The notes: generated by a model from the sequence alone, not told the origin. Shown: positions 15,042 to 24,472, counted from the first letter of the stretch. The stretch is 64,000 nucleotides of DNA from Pseudomonas sp. S31 (GCF_016648105.1 NZ_JACVVE010000032.1:1-64000), one strand, 5' to 3'. Translations and numbers: made by a program.

Positions 15042-16667
15042 TCAAACCTTGAACTGCGCCACCATGCCGTTCAAATCCACCGCCAACCGCGACAAATCCT
15101 GCGCCGCCGCACTGGTCTGGTTCGCCCCCGCTGATGTCTGCATCGCCAGGTCGCGGATATTCACCAGGTTACGATCCACCTCTCGCGCCACCTGCGCCTG
15201 CTCTTCCGAGGCACTGGCGATCACCAGGTTGCGCTGGTTGATCGAGGCGATCGCCTCGGCAATCACTTCCAACGCCTGCCCAGCCCCCTGCGCCACTTCC
15301 AGGGTACCGGTCGCACGCCCCTGGCTGCTGTGCATGGCGGTTACGGCACGCTCGGTGCCGTTCTGGATGCCGGCGATCATCTGCTCGATCTCGGCGGTCG
15401 ATTGCTGGGTCCGGTGGGCGAGGGCGCGCACCTCGTCGGCTACCACGGCGAAACCACGGCCCGCTTCACCGGCACGCGCCGCCTCGATCGCGGCATTGAG
15501 CGCCAGCAGGTTGGTCTGCCCGGCAATCGCCCCGATCACATCCAGCACCCGGCTGATCTCGCTGGCGTTGCTGGCCAGCTGTTCGATCTCGGCAGAGGTA
15601 CCGGTCACGTCCTCGACCAGTTGCTGGATCGATGCCAGGGCCTGGTTGACCTGGTCGCGGCCATCGCGGGTGCTGTGGTCGGCGCCTTGCGAGGCATCGG
15701 CGGTGCTCACGGCATTGTTGGCCACTTCCTCGACGGCTGCGGTCATCTGGTTCACGGCCGTGGCGGCCTGGTCGATTTCTGCGCTCTGCTGATGCAGGCC
15801 GCGGCTGGTGTCCTCGGTGACGGTGTGCAGCTCTTCCGAGGCGGAGGCCAGCTGGTCGGAGGAGGCGGCGATCTTGCGGATGGTTTCGCGCAGGTTCGTC
15901 TGCATGCGGCCCAGGGCGCGTAGCAGCAAGGCAGGCTCATCGCGGCCTACCACCTGGATGTCGCGGGTCAGGTCGCCGGTGGCCACGCGCTCGGCCACGG
16001 CCACGGCTTCGGCCAACGGTCGGACGATGCTGCGGGTGAGCAGGGTGGCGATGGCGACGAGGGCCAGCACAATCACCAGCAGCGCGCCTATCAACACTTC
16101 GAATGCTTCGTCAGCCACATTGCTGCTGCGTTGCGACGCCTGCTCGGCGCCCTTGCCGTTGTAGTCGATCAACGCGGCCATGGCTTTCATCATGTTGTCA
16201 GCATACTGGCTGAGCGGGCCGCTGATCTGCTGCTCGGCTTCGGCCATGCGGTTGGCGGCGATGTCCTGCAACACCTGGGCCTGCAGGCCGACGTACTGCT
16301 GGTGGGCCGCCGTGAAGGTGTTGAAGAGGGCCCGGTCGTCGGCTGCGATGATAGTGCTGTCGTAGCTTTTCAGGCTGGTTGTCAGGCGCTGGGTGATGCC
16401 CTTGAGCATCTCAAGGTTGCGGGTGCGCTCGCGTGAGTCGTTGTCCAGTGCCGCACGCAGGGTAACGGCGCGGGCGCGACCGAGATCGGTGCTGATTTCA
16501 CTGAGGGCCACCACGGCGGGTATCCAGGTGATGCGGATCTCGTCGGTGGCTTTGTCCATCTGCCGGGTTTCGTACAACGCGGTCAGGCCCATGCCCAGGA
16601 CCAATACCCCCAACAAGGCAAACACACTGGCTGCGCGCGTGCCGATCTTCATGTTCCTTAAGTACAT
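15042..16667 (-). CDS. methyl-accepting chemotaxis protein (4HB-type sensor)
   Basis: A 541-residue chemoreceptor. TM1 spans about residues 10-30, a four-helix-bundle-like periplasmic domain 31-188, TM2 190-212 and HAMP 213-265. A cytoplasmic signalling domain carries the very conserved tip VIGAIAGQTNLLALNAAIE followed by AARAGEAGRGFAVVADEVRALA. There is no C-terminal NWETF-like CheR-binding peptide. The start MYLRN has an AAGGAG site 8 bases upstream; an ATG five codons later is the alternative. The ligand is unknown, but position beside the NCS1 permease allows for chemotaxis toward the same compound. Confidence 0.93.
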   Translation of the reverse strand: MYLRNMKIGTRAASVFALLGVLVLGMGLTALYETRQMDKATDEIRITWIPAVVALSEISTDLGRARAVTLRAALDNDSRERTRNLEMLKGITQRLTTSLKSYDSTIIAADDRALFNTFTAAHQQYVGLQAQVLQDIAANRMAEAEQQISGPLSQYADNMMKAMAALIDYNGKGAEQASQRSSNVADEAFEVLIGALLVIVLALVAIATLLTRSIVRPLAEAVAVAERVATGDLTRDIQVVGRDEPALLLRALGRMQTNLRETIRKIAASSDQLASASEELHTVTEDTSRGLHQQSAEIDQAATAVNQMTAAVEEVANNAVSTADASQGADHSTRDGRDQVNQALASIQQLVEDVTGTSAEIEQLASNASEISRVLDVIGAIAGQTNLLALNAAIEAARAGEAGRGFAVVADEVRALAHRTQQSTAEIEQMIAGIQNGTERAVTAMHSSQGRATGTLEVAQGAGQALEVIAEAIASINQRNLVIASASEEQAQVAREVDRNLVNIRDLAMQTSAGANQTSAAAQDLSRLAVDLNGMVAQFKV

Positions 16668-16896
16668 CGAATGCTCCTTGGCGATGACGTGCAGGCGTCA
16701 AGAGCATGGACGAAGGCCGGGATCACCGGAGTGAAGCCAGGCTCTCGATGCGCTGCGGATTGAGTGGTTGCCTTACCCTCGGTAGGTTTTCTTTGGAATG
16801 ATGACATATGGCCAGCAGCCGTGACCAGTCATTCACAGTAACGACATGTCTAGACAGATCCGTCAGTTTTAGGACGGACCTGACAGACATTTCCTA

Positions 16897-18099
16897 TCAA
16901 ACGATCGCGATCAGCGGATCCGCTGCCGCCAGTGCCACGTCGCGATCAGCGGCGGGAGGATAGATCCATACCGAGTTGATCTGGCGCTTGAGGTCCTTGC
17001 CCTCCTGGCCATGCAGTTTCAGCTCACGCTCCCAGCCTTCGCTGAACGCCGCGCCCCATTCGCCGAGGTCCAGGCAGGTGACGTACTTGGGTTGGCGGTA
17101 CAGCACCGGCTGCACGCCGAGCAGATCGGCCATGGCGTTGTTACCGCAGTGGCGGCCCATGGGGATGGCGTGCTGGCAGGTCATCAGCGCGTGGTTGCCG
17201 GCATCGTCGACGGCGGCCCAGGCGGTGTCGCCAGTGGCGAAGATGTGGTCCTGGCCAATCACCTTCAGGTGGCCGTCGACCTTGAGCCTACCGAAGTTGT
17301 CACGTTCGCCGGCCACTTGCGCGGTCAGCGGGCTGGCCTTGACGCCCACGGTCCAGATCACCGTGTTGCTGGCGATGTGTTCGCCGTTGTCCAGGGTCAC
17401 GCCGTCGGCATCGACTGCTACCACCGAGGCTGCGGCCAGCCACTCGACGCCAGCCTGTTCGCAGGCGGCGACGATCGACGGCGTGATCCCCGCGCCCAGC
17501 GCCGCGCCTACCTGAGCGCCACGGTCGACCACTACCACCCGTACCGGCGTGTCGGCGCCGAGGATGGCACGCAGGCGAGCGGGCATTTCAGTGGCGGTTT
17601 CGATCCCGGTGAAGCCACCGCCGCAGACCACCACCGTATTGCGCGCTGGCGTGGCGGGTAGGGCGGCGAGGCCGACCAGATGCTGTTCCAGGCGCATGGC
17701 CGACTCCATCTGGTCGACATCGAAGGCATGCTCGGCCAAGCCCGGTACCGCTGGCCGCGCCACTTGGCTGCCGGCAGCGAGGATCAGGCGGTCGTAGCCG
17801 ATACGTTGGGCCTGGCCGTTGGCATCGGTATAGCTGACGCTGCGTGCCTGGCTGTCGATGGCCTCGGCATTGCCTGCGATGAAGCGCACGCCCACGGCTT
17901 CGAACAGCTCGGCCAAAGGCGCCTTCATGCCGTGCACGTCGGCTTCGTAGAAGCGCGGGCGGATGCGCAGCTCAGGCTGTGGCGCCAGGACGGTGATGCT
18001 CAGGTCGTCGCGCTGGGCCTGGTCGAGCAGGCGAGCGGCGCTCAGGGCGCTCCATACACCGGCAAAGCCGGCACCGATGATCAGGATGTTCGATTTCAT
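16897..18099 (-). CDS. NAD(P)/FAD-dependent oxidoreductase (NDH-2-like)
   Basis: A 400-residue pyridine nucleotide-disulfide oxidoreductase-type flavoprotein. An FAD-binding Rossmann motif lies at 4-16 (ILIIGAGFAGVW) and an NAD-binding one at about 155-168 (VVVCGGGFTGIE). The size and TGDTAWA-type FAD motif suit type II NADH dehydrogenase or a related quinone reductase. No amphipathic C-terminal anchor is obvious. The ATG ending at 18099 is chosen over an in-frame codon 5 upstream because GGAG lies 7 bases before it. It is divergent from an Rrf2 regulator, and the 279-bp gap holds a perfect inverted repeat, which suggests control by a redox or Fe-S sensing repressor. Confidence 0.87.
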   Translation of the reverse strand: MKSNILIIGAGFAGVWSALSAARLLDQAQRDDLSITVLAPQPELRIRPRFYEADVHGMKAPLAELFEAVGVRFIAGNAEAIDSQARSVSYTDANGQAQRIGYDRLILAAGSQVARPAVPGLAEHAFDVDQMESAMRLEQHLVGLAALPATPARNTVVVCGGGFTGIETATEMPARLRAILGADTPVRVVVVDRGAQVGAALGAGITPSIVAACEQAGVEWLAAASVVAVDADGVTLDNGEHIASNTVIWTVGVKASPLTAQVAGERDNFGRLKVDGHLKVIGQDHIFATGDTAWAAVDDAGNHALMTCQHAIPMGRHCGNNAMADLLGVQPVLYRQPKYVTCLDLGEWGAAFSEGWERELKLHGQEGKDLKRQINSVWIYPPAADRDVALAAADPLIAIV

Positions 18100-18164
18100 G
18101 AAGATGCTCCGCAAGGTTCATGAGGGGGAATTATGGACTTCGAGCGACGCTGTCGTGCTGCCCG

Positions 18165-18195
18165 AATAACTACGACTGTAATTGTCGTAGTTATT
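18165..18195. promoter_or_regulatory. perfect 12-7-12 inverted repeat, likely Rrf2 operator
   Basis: AATAACTACGAC (18165-18176) and GTCGTAGTTATT (18184-18195) are exact reverse complements separated by 7 bp. The repeat lies 66 bp upstream of the NDH-2-like start codon and about 184 bp upstream of the Rrf2 gene. It is A/T-richer than its surroundings, and no T-tract follows, so it is more like a dimeric protein-binding site than a terminator. Confidence 0.7.
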
Positions 18196-18378
18196 GGCGG
18201 CAAGCGTTTTTCGTAGACGAGGGTCGACAGGGCGCTTGCAGGAATCGTTGGGAACCGCTTGTGCAGAGGCCGCAAAGGGCATCAAACAAGGTAGCGACGC
18301 CGACGAGTGGTTATGGCGTGCTTTGCCAATCCCTATGGTTGAGCGTAATATTTGCGACAGATTTGGTCGGAGATTGAT

Positions 18379-18918
18379 ATGTCGCTGTACAGTGCTGGCG
18401 TTGAATATGGCATCCATTGCCTGCTGTACCTGGTGGACGAGCGCGGAGACACCCGCGAGTCCAGCGTGCGTGACCTGGCGGCGTTGCAGGGTGTGCCCCA
18501 GGAGTACCTGGCCAAGGTGTTCACCAAGCTCGCCCGGGCCAGGCTGGTGGTGGCCACCGAAGGCGTGCGCGGCGGTTTTCGCCTGGCGCGGCCGTCGGAC
18601 GAAATTACCGTGCTGGATATCGTCAACGCCATCGACGGACCGAAGAAGATCTTCGACTGCCGCGAGATCCGCGAGCGCTGCAGCTTGTTCGAAGGCTCGC
18701 CGCCCGGCTGGGCGACCGAGGGTACCTGTGCCATTCATGCGGTGATGCTGGGGGCGCAGAAGCGAATGGAAGAGGCCCTGGCGCAGCAGACCATTCTGGA
18801 CCTGGCGCGGCGGTTCGGGCGCAAGGCGCCGGCGGCGTTCGGGCAGCAAGTCAATGAGTGGATGAGCGAGCGGCGGGAGGCCAAGGGCGGCGGGGATATT
18901 CCCGTAAGCCAGGTTTAA
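18379..18918 (+). CDS. Rrf2-family transcriptional regulator with three conserved cysteines
   Basis: A 179-residue Rrf2 protein with a winged helix (residues 4-70, SSVRDLAALQGVPQEYLAKV) and the Fe-S ligand set Cys94-x6-Cys101-x15-Cys117, the spacing seen in cluster-binding members such as NsrR, IscR and RsrR. The ATG at 18379 is chosen because the family N-terminus MSLYSAGVEYG starts there. It is divergent from the NDH-2-like gene, which makes control of that gene in response to NO, redox state or iron likely. The particular signal cannot be settled from sequence. Confidence 0.9.
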   Translation: MSLYSAGVEYGIHCLLYLVDERGDTRESSVRDLAALQGVPQEYLAKVFTKLARARLVVATEGVRGGFRLARPSDEITVLDIVNAIDGPKKIFDCREIRERCSLFEGSPPGWATEGTCAIHAVMLGAQKRMEEALAQQTILDLARRFGRKAPAAFGQQVNEWMSERREAKGGGDIPVSQV

Positions 18919-18930
18919 GGCCGGAACGGG

Positions 18931-19842
18931 TCAACGCCCCTCATGCTGGCGCCGATACGCCCCCGGCTGCACCCCGACCACCTTGGCAAACGCCCGGGTG
19001 AACGCCGCCACCGACTGATACCCCACCTGCGCGCCAACCTGCTCCACGGTATTGCCCGCCCGCAACAACTGGCAGGCATGGCGCATGCGCAGTGCCAGCA
19101 GCACCTGCCCCGGCGACTGCCCGGCCAGCTCATTGAAGCGCTTGAAGAATGCCGAGCGCGACAACCCCGTACAGGCTGCCATGCTCTCGAGCGTCCAGGC
19201 CTGCCCGGGCTGCTCGATCAACTGTTCCAGCAACCCGGCGAAGGCGGGCTGGCGGGCGAGGGCGACCAGCCCGCCCAGTGGCTGCCCGGTATGTACCTGT
19301 TGGCGCAACGCGTACAAGAACAACAGATGCGTCAGCCGCTCCAGTAGCGCTTGCGACGGAGCCGGTGCGCGTTCGCATTCCTCCAGGATCAGCCCGAACA
19401 ACGCCCGTGCCGCATGTCCGGCTGGCTCGTCGGCGCGCAGCAGAATCCAATCGGCCAGCCCCTCGACGATCAGTGACGACAACCCGGGGCGAAAGTCAAA
19501 GAACCCACACACCAGACCCACGCCATCTGTCGCGTCCGGTTCCAGCGGCTGCATGGCCTGGCGCGGTCGGGCGCAGGCGTCGCCCAGGTCCTGCTCGCTG
19601 GAAAGCCGATACCCCAGGTCGCGCAGCAGGAATACCGCATCCCCGGCCACAAGAGACACGGGCTCGGCCCGCCCATCGAGGTGCAACCAGCATTGTCCCT
19701 GCACCACCAGATGGAAACTGGCCCGGCCCATGCCCTGGGTGCTGGCATGCCAGCCGCCGCAGTAGCGGCCGACATGGAACAGGCTGGCATCGAGTTCGAG
19801 GCCTTCTAATAACCAATCGACGAGATGGCTGGATGAAATCAT
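18931..19842 (-). CDS. AraC-family transcriptional regulator with cupin sensor
   Basis: A 303-residue regulator. A cupin-type N-terminal sensor (about 20-150, with DAVFLLRDLGYRL) is followed by a two-helix-turn-helix AraC domain (about 200-300, TLESMAACTGLSRSAFFKRF and VGAQVGYQSVAAFTRAFAK). The gene is divergent, with a 101-bp gap, from the AhpD-like gene that heads the sulfur ABC operon, so it is the likely activator of that operon. No convincing ribosome site precedes the ATG at 19842. Confidence 0.88.
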   Translation of the reverse strand: MISSSHLVDWLLEGLELDASLFHVGRYCGGWHASTQGMGRASFHLVVQGQCWLHLDGRAEPVSLVAGDAVFLLRDLGYRLSSEQDLGDACARPRQAMQPLEPDATDGVGLVCGFFDFRPGLSSLIVEGLADWILLRADEPAGHAARALFGLILEECERAPAPSQALLERLTHLLFLYALRQQVHTGQPLGGLVALARQPAFAGLLEQLIEQPGQAWTLESMAACTGLSRSAFFKRFNELAGQSPGQVLLALRMRHACQLLRAGNTVEQVGAQVGYQSVAAFTRAFAKVVGVQPGAYRRQHEGR

Positions 19843-19943
19843 CTAATGCAAAGACTCAGGAGCAAGGAAAGGCGACTGATGAATATGGAGGGTAATTCTT
19901 ATAACCAACAGACTGTACAGACACACATCAAGGAGACTACTCC

Positions 19944-20504
19944 ATGTCCTCGCGCATTACTTTACACACCCTGCAGAGCGCCCCGGAAGCAGCCCGTCCT
20001 TTCCTCGAGAACGCGAAGAAGAATTCAGGCTTCATTCCCAACCTGCTGGGGGTCCTGGCCAACGCACCTGCGGCGCTGGAAACCTACGTGACCGTGTCGG
20101 CACTCAACGGCAAGTCCGAGCTGACCCTGGCCGAGCGCGAAGTGGTCCAACTGATCGCCGCAACCCAGCACGGCTGCGACTTCTGCGTGGCCGGCCATAC
20201 CGCCGTGGCGCTGAACAAGGCCAAGCTGCCGGTCGAGGTGGTCGATGCCCTGCGCGCCCGTGGCGAGCTGCCGGATGCCCGCTACGAAACCCTGGCCGAG
20301 TTCGCCCGTGAAGTCATCGCCACCCGTGGCAATGTCAGCGAGGCTACCTACCAGGCGTTTCGCGAGGCCGGTTTCAGCGAGGGCAACGCCCTGGAAGTGA
20401 TTCTGGGCGTGAGCCTCGCAACCTTGTGCAACTTTGCTAATGTGTTCGCCCAGACGCCACTCAACGACGAACTGAGCAAGTACCGCTGGCAGCCTGACGC
20501 GTAA
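19944..20504 (+). CDS. AhpD-like/CMD-family protein with CxxC
   Basis: A 186-residue CMD-domain protein with the redox motif Cys78-D-F-Cys81 and His85 (HGCDFCVAGH), the pattern of AhpD-type alkylhydroperoxidases. It probably reduces peroxides or acts as a thiol-dependent partner. Such genes often accompany flavin-dependent organosulfur enzymes, whose chemistry leaks peroxide. It heads the operon and lies 46 bp before the acyl-CoA dehydrogenase-like gene. The start has an AAGGAG site. Confidence 0.9.
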   Translation: MSSRITLHTLQSAPEAARPFLENAKKNSGFIPNLLGVLANAPAALETYVTVSALNGKSELTLAEREVVQLIAATQHGCDFCVAGHTAVALNKAKLPVEVVDALRARGELPDARYETLAEFAREVIATRGNVSEATYQAFREAGFSEGNALEVILGVSLATLCNFANVFAQTPLNDELSKYRWQPDA

Positions 20505-20550
20505 CCAGCCTCGGTGCCGGCCCGGCCGGCGTTTTCAAAGGAGTAGGGAC

Positions 20551-21615
20551 ATGCTTGATGCTGCATTTCGACAATGGCTGGATGCCAATGCCGAGGCAAT
20601 CGACCAGGGCCAGTGCGACCCGCACCAGGTCCTGGCGCAAATCGCCGAGTCACAGTTGCTGCGAGTCGGGGTCGACCCGGCTCAGGGCGGCAGCGGCGGT
20701 GAGATCACCGACGCGGTCGAGGCCATTGCCGCCATCGCCAACCGTTCACTTGCCGCGGCCTTCGTCTGCTGGGGGCAGCGTGCCTTCATCGAGTACCTGC
20801 TGCAAAGCCCCAACCACGCGCTGCGCGAGCGTCTGCTGCCGGGCCTGCTGACGGGTGAGCTGGCGGGAGCCACCGGCTTGTCCAATGCCATGAAGTTCCT
20901 TTCCGGGATCGAGGCGCTGCAGGTACGTGGCCGTCCGGATGCCGCAGGCTGGACGCTGGAAGGCCGCCTGCACTGGGTGACCAACCTGCGCAAGTGCGGC
21001 TTCGTGGTGGCAGCGGCCATCGAAGATGACGCCGGGGGCTCGCCCTTCGTGCTGGCCATTCCCTCCACCAGCCACGGCCTGGAACGCTCCGACGACCTTG
21101 AACTGATGGGCTTGCAATCGACCAATACCGCAGCGCTGGCCTTCCATCAGGTGGAACTGGGGCGCGACTGGCTGTTGCACGAAAATGCCCGGGAATTCCT
21201 GCCCCAGGTACGCCCGGCGTTCCTGGCACTGCAATGCGGCATGGCCATCGGCCTGGCCCGGCGTTCGCTGGACGAGGTGCACGAGCACCTGCACGGGCGT
21301 CTGTCATTCCTGGAGGAGCATCGCCAGGTACTCAAGGATCGCCTTGACAATACCGTGGCCGAACTCATGCACGGCTTGTTGGAAGGGCGCTTCCAAAGCC
21401 AGCCGGCGGCGTTGTTCAAGTTGCGCATCACCCTCGCCGAGAGCGCTGCCGATGCCGTACAACTGGAATTGCAGGCCAGCGGTGGCAAGGCCTACCTCAA
21501 TGCCTTCGGCGAAGGCTTCGCGCGTCGCTGGCGCGAGTCGGCCTTCGTGCCGATCGTCACGCCGAGCCTGGTGCAACTGCGGGCCGAGCTGCATCGCCAG
21601 GCGGCTGGCGCATGA
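20551..21615 (+). CDS. acyl-CoA dehydrogenase-like flavoprotein (organosulfur context)
   Basis: A 354-residue protein of the acyl-CoA dehydrogenase superfamily. Visible segments include the N-terminal helical domain with QGGSGGEITDAVEAIAAIAN, a middle beta domain with GRLHWVTNLRKCG, and a C-terminal helical domain with ESAADAVQLELQASGGKAYL. It is somewhat shorter than the SfnB-like relative at 25582. Some members in sulfur-starvation operons work as FMNH2-dependent monooxygenases on organosulfur compounds. It overlaps the ABC ATPase gene by 4 bp (ATGA) and has AAGGAG before its ATG, so it is tightly coupled to the transporter. Substrate unknown. Confidence 0.82.
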   Translation: MLDAAFRQWLDANAEAIDQGQCDPHQVLAQIAESQLLRVGVDPAQGGSGGEITDAVEAIAAIANRSLAAAFVCWGQRAFIEYLLQSPNHALRERLLPGLLTGELAGATGLSNAMKFLSGIEALQVRGRPDAAGWTLEGRLHWVTNLRKCGFVVAAAIEDDAGGSPFVLAIPSTSHGLERSDDLELMGLQSTNTAALAFHQVELGRDWLLHENAREFLPQVRPAFLALQCGMAIGLARRSLDEVHEHLHGRLSFLEEHRQVLKDRLDNTVAELMHGLLEGRFQSQPAALFKLRITLAESAADAVQLELQASGGKAYLNAFGEGFARRWRESAFVPIVTPSLVQLRAELHRQAAGA

Positions 21616-22433
21616 GCCAGGTGTTGCTCGAGGCGTGCGAGATCAGCCTGGGCTACCCGCGCGATGGCGGCTGGCAGGAGGTGCTGGCGCGGTTCGACCT
21701 GCAACTGGCGCCGGGCGAGGTGGTGACCATCCTCGGCCCCAGTGGCGTCGGCAAGTCGAGCCTGTTGCGGGTGCTGGCCGGCCTGCAGGCGCCGCGTGGG
21801 GGCCGCGTGACCTTGCACGGCGAGCCGTTGCAGGGCCCGCATCCGCGCCTTGCGGTAGCCTTCCAGGACCCCAGCCTGTTGCCTTGGCTGAGCCTGGAAA
21901 AGAACGTCGCCTTCGGCCTCGACTTCGCCCGCCAGCCCAAGCTCGCCGCCGCCGAGCGGCGTGCGCGCATCGACCATGCGATCGAGGCCGTGGGCCTGGC
22001 CCATGCGCGCAACCAGTACCCGGCGCAGCTGTCCGGCGGCATGGCCCAGCGCACGGCGCTGGCGCGCTGCCTGGCTCGCCAGCCAGAGGTGTTGCTGCTC
22101 GACGAACCCTTCGGCGCGCTGGACGAAGTGACCCGCGCCGACATGCAGCAATTGCTGCTGCAGTTGATCGCCACCCACAACACCGCGGCGGTACTGATCA
22201 CCCACGACATCGACGAAGCCCTGCTGCTGTCCGATCGCGTCCTGCTACTGGGCAACCACCCAGCGCAGGTGCTCGGCCAGTGGCCCATCGACCTGCCGCA
22301 ACCGCGTGCGCAGCGGGTCGAGGAACTGGGCGCGCTGCGCATCGAGATTCTCAAAACCCTTCGGCGGGCAAGCCGCACAGCCGACCCTTCACCTTCCCCG
22401 TTGCCTTCGGAGCCTGTCCATGTGCATGGATGA
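21612..22433 (+). CDS. ABC transporter ATP-binding protein (SsuB/TauB type)
   Basis: A 273-residue ATPase of the nitrate/sulfonate/taurine import family. Walker A is GPSGVGKSS (near residue 44), the Q-loop AFQDPSLLPW, the signature LSGGMAQRTALARCLA, Walker B EVLLLDEPFGALD, and the H-loop LITHDIDEA. It overlaps the preceding gene by 4 bp and the binding-protein gene by 14 bp, which indicates one translationally coupled operon. It should power uptake of an organosulfur compound. Confidence 0.92.
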   Translation: MSQVLLEACEISLGYPRDGGWQEVLARFDLQLAPGEVVTILGPSGVGKSSLLRVLAGLQAPRGGRVTLHGEPLQGPHPRLAVAFQDPSLLPWLSLEKNVAFGLDFARQPKLAAAERRARIDHAIEAVGLAHARNQYPAQLSGGMAQRTALARCLARQPEVLLLDEPFGALDEVTRADMQQLLLQLIATHNTAAVLITHDIDEALLLSDRVLLLGNHPAQVLGQWPIDLPQPRAQRVEELGALRIEILKTLRRASRTADPSPSPLPSEPVHVHG

Positions 22434-23625
22434 CTGCTGTTCCTCTTCTTCGCGTCGCGACTTCCTCAAGCTCAGCGCCATGCTCACCGCCGCCGGCGCC
22501 TTGCCATTGCTGTCGAGCCTGCAGGCGCGGGCGGCCGCCGAGCCGGACGCGCCGGTGCGCATCGGCTACCTGCCGATCACCGACGCCACGCCATTACTGG
22601 TGGCGCACAACAACGGCCTGTTCGAGGCCGAAGGCATCAAGGCCGAGCGCCCGGTGTTGTTGCGCAGTTGGGCGCAAGTGATCGAAGCGTTCATTTCCGG
22701 GCAGGTCAACGTGATTCACCTGTTGTCGCCGATGACCGTATGGGCACGTTACGGCAGCAAGGTGCCGGCCAAGGTGGTGGCCTGGAACCACGTCGGCGGT
22801 TCGGGCCTGACCGTGGCTCCCGACATCACCGAGATGAAGCAGCTCGGTGGCAAGACCGTGGCCATCCCGTTCTGGTATTCGATCCACAACGTGGTATTGC
22901 AACAGATGCTCGACGACAACGGCCTGACCCCGGTGTCGAAACCCGCCAACGCGCAGCTGGCGGCCAACGAGGTCAACCTGCTGGTGCTGCCGCCTTCGGA
23001 CATGCCGCCGGCCCTGGCCAGCAAGCGTATCGCCGGCTACATCGTCGCCGAACCGTTCAATGCCCTGGCCGAGAACCTCAAGGTCGGCCGCGTGCAACGC
23101 TTCACCGGTGATGTCTGGCGCAACCACGCCTGCTGTGTGGTGTTCATGCACGAGCACGACCTGAACAACCGCCCGGAGTGGTCGCAGAAGGTGGTCAATG
23201 CCATCGTCAAGGCCCAGCAGTGGACCCGCGACCACCGTGCCGAGGCTGCCGCACTGTTGTCCAAGGCCGGCCCCAACAAGTACACCCCGCACGAGCCCGC
23301 GGTGCTGACCAAGGTCCTCGCGCCAGCTGCCGAGGACCGCGCCAGCTACATCGCCAGCGGTGCCATCGTGCACCAGCAATGGGATGAAAAGCGTATCGAC
23401 TTCCAGCCTTACCCGTTCCCCAGCTACACCGAGGAGCTGGTCAAGCGCCTGAAGAACACCCTGATCGAAGGCGACAAGGCGTTTCTCGCCGAGCTGGACC
23501 CGGCGCATGCCGCCCGCGACCTGGTAGACGACCGCTTCGTGCGCAATGCCATCGCCGCAGTCGGTGGGCCGTCGGTATTCGGCATCGCCGACAACTTCGA
23601 GCGTAGCGAGGAGTTCGGGGTCTGA
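22420..23625 (+). CDS. ABC transporter substrate-binding protein, Tat-exported (SsuA/NMT1-like)
   Basis: A 401-residue periplasmic binding protein. The N-terminus MCMDDCCSSSSRRDFLKLSA has a twin-arginine motif (Arg12-Arg13) and a hydrophobic stretch ending AxA around 38-40, so Tat export is expected. The body resembles NMT1/SsuA-like proteins (VRIGYLPITDATPLLVAHNN, residues 46-65). Tat-exported binding proteins are a minority and may hint at cofactor binding or early folding. The start at 22420 is chosen for its GGAG site; an ATG two codons later also fits. It is followed by the permease with a 1-bp overlap. Confidence 0.87.
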   Translation: MCMDDCCSSSSRRDFLKLSAMLTAAGALPLLSSLQARAAAEPDAPVRIGYLPITDATPLLVAHNNGLFEAEGIKAERPVLLRSWAQVIEAFISGQVNVIHLLSPMTVWARYGSKVPAKVVAWNHVGGSGLTVAPDITEMKQLGGKTVAIPFWYSIHNVVLQQMLDDNGLTPVSKPANAQLAANEVNLLVLPPSDMPPALASKRIAGYIVAEPFNALAENLKVGRVQRFTGDVWRNHACCVVFMHEHDLNNRPEWSQKVVNAIVKAQQWTRDHRAEAAALLSKAGPNKYTPHEPAVLTKVLAPAAEDRASYIASGAIVHQQWDEKRIDFQPYPFPSYTEELVKRLKNTLIEGDKAFLAELDPAHAARDLVDDRFVRNAIAAVGGPSVFGIADNFERSEEFGV

Positions 23626-24380
23626 TGCGCAAGCACGTCGTACACGCCGGTCTGGGTTTGGCCGGCCTGCTGGGGTTGTTGCTGTTGTGGTGGGCCGGGG
23701 TGCGTTTGTTTGGCGAGGCCGATGGCCTGTCGGCACGCTTCGCGCCTCAGGCGACCTTGGCCAGTCTGGTCGAGTTGCTGGGGCAGGGCGAGGTCTATGG
23801 GCACATCTGGGTGAGCCTCAAGCGCATCCTCGTCGGCCTGCTGCTGGCGCTGTTGATCGGTGTGCCGCTGGGCTTGCTGGTCGGCAGCTACCGGCACCTG
23901 GAAGCTGCCACCACGCCGGCGTTCCAGTTTTTGCGGATGATTTCGCCGCTGTCGTGGATGCCGGTGGTGGTGATGCTGATGGGTGTGGGCGACCAGCCGA
24001 TCTATTTCCTGCTGGCCTTCGCCGCGCTGTGGCCCATCCTGCTCAACACCGCTGCCGGGGTGCGCCAACTCGATCCGCGCTGGCTGCAGCTGAGCCGCAG
24101 CCTTAGTGCCACGCGCTGGGAAACCCTGTGCAAGGTGATCATCCCCGGCGTGATTGGCCATGTGCTGACCGGCGTGCGTCTGGCCATCGGCATTCTGTGG
24201 ATCGTGCTGGTGCCGTGCGAGATGCTGGGTGTCAGTGCCGGGCTGGGCTATTTCATCCTCGATACCCGCGACCGCCTGGCCTATTCGGAACTGATGGCGA
24301 TGGTGCTGTTGATCGGTGTGCTGGGCTTCATGCTCGACGCCCTGGCGCGGGGGTTGCACCGTCGTTGGGTGCATGGTTGA
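23625..24380 (+). CDS. ABC transporter permease (SsuC/TauC type)
   Basis: A 251-residue inner-membrane permease with about six helices and the EAA-type loop around residues 150-180 (SLSATRWETLCKVIIPG). Its ATG overlaps the stop of the binding-protein gene (TGATG). Together with the ATPase and the Tat-exported binding protein it completes an importer of the sulfonate/taurine family. It is the last gene of the operon and converges on the sigma-54 activator gene. Confidence 0.92.
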   Translation: MRKHVVHAGLGLAGLLGLLLLWWAGVRLFGEADGLSARFAPQATLASLVELLGQGEVYGHIWVSLKRILVGLLLALLIGVPLGLLVGSYRHLEAATTPAFQFLRMISPLSWMPVVVMLMGVGDQPIYFLLAFAALWPILLNTAAGVRQLDPRWLQLSRSLSATRWETLCKVIIPGVIGHVLTGVRLAIGILWIVLVPCEMLGVSAGLGYFILDTRDRLAYSELMAMVLLIGVLGFMLDALARGLHRRWVHG

Positions 24381-24405
24381 AATTGAGGGCGGTTGTCTTG
24401 GGATA

Positions 24406-24433
24406 GGCGGCGACGCTGAGATCGAGCGCCGCC
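24406..24433. other. hairpin between convergent genes
   Basis: GGCGGCG (24406-24412) and CGCCGCC (24427-24433) are exact reverse complements with a 14-base loop. They lie between the 3' ends of the permease and sigma-54 activator genes. No T-tract follows on either strand, so it is only a possible transcript end. Confidence 0.35.
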
Positions 24434-24472
24434 ACGTCACCCACGGCGAACCCCAAAAACAGACCCACAGCA

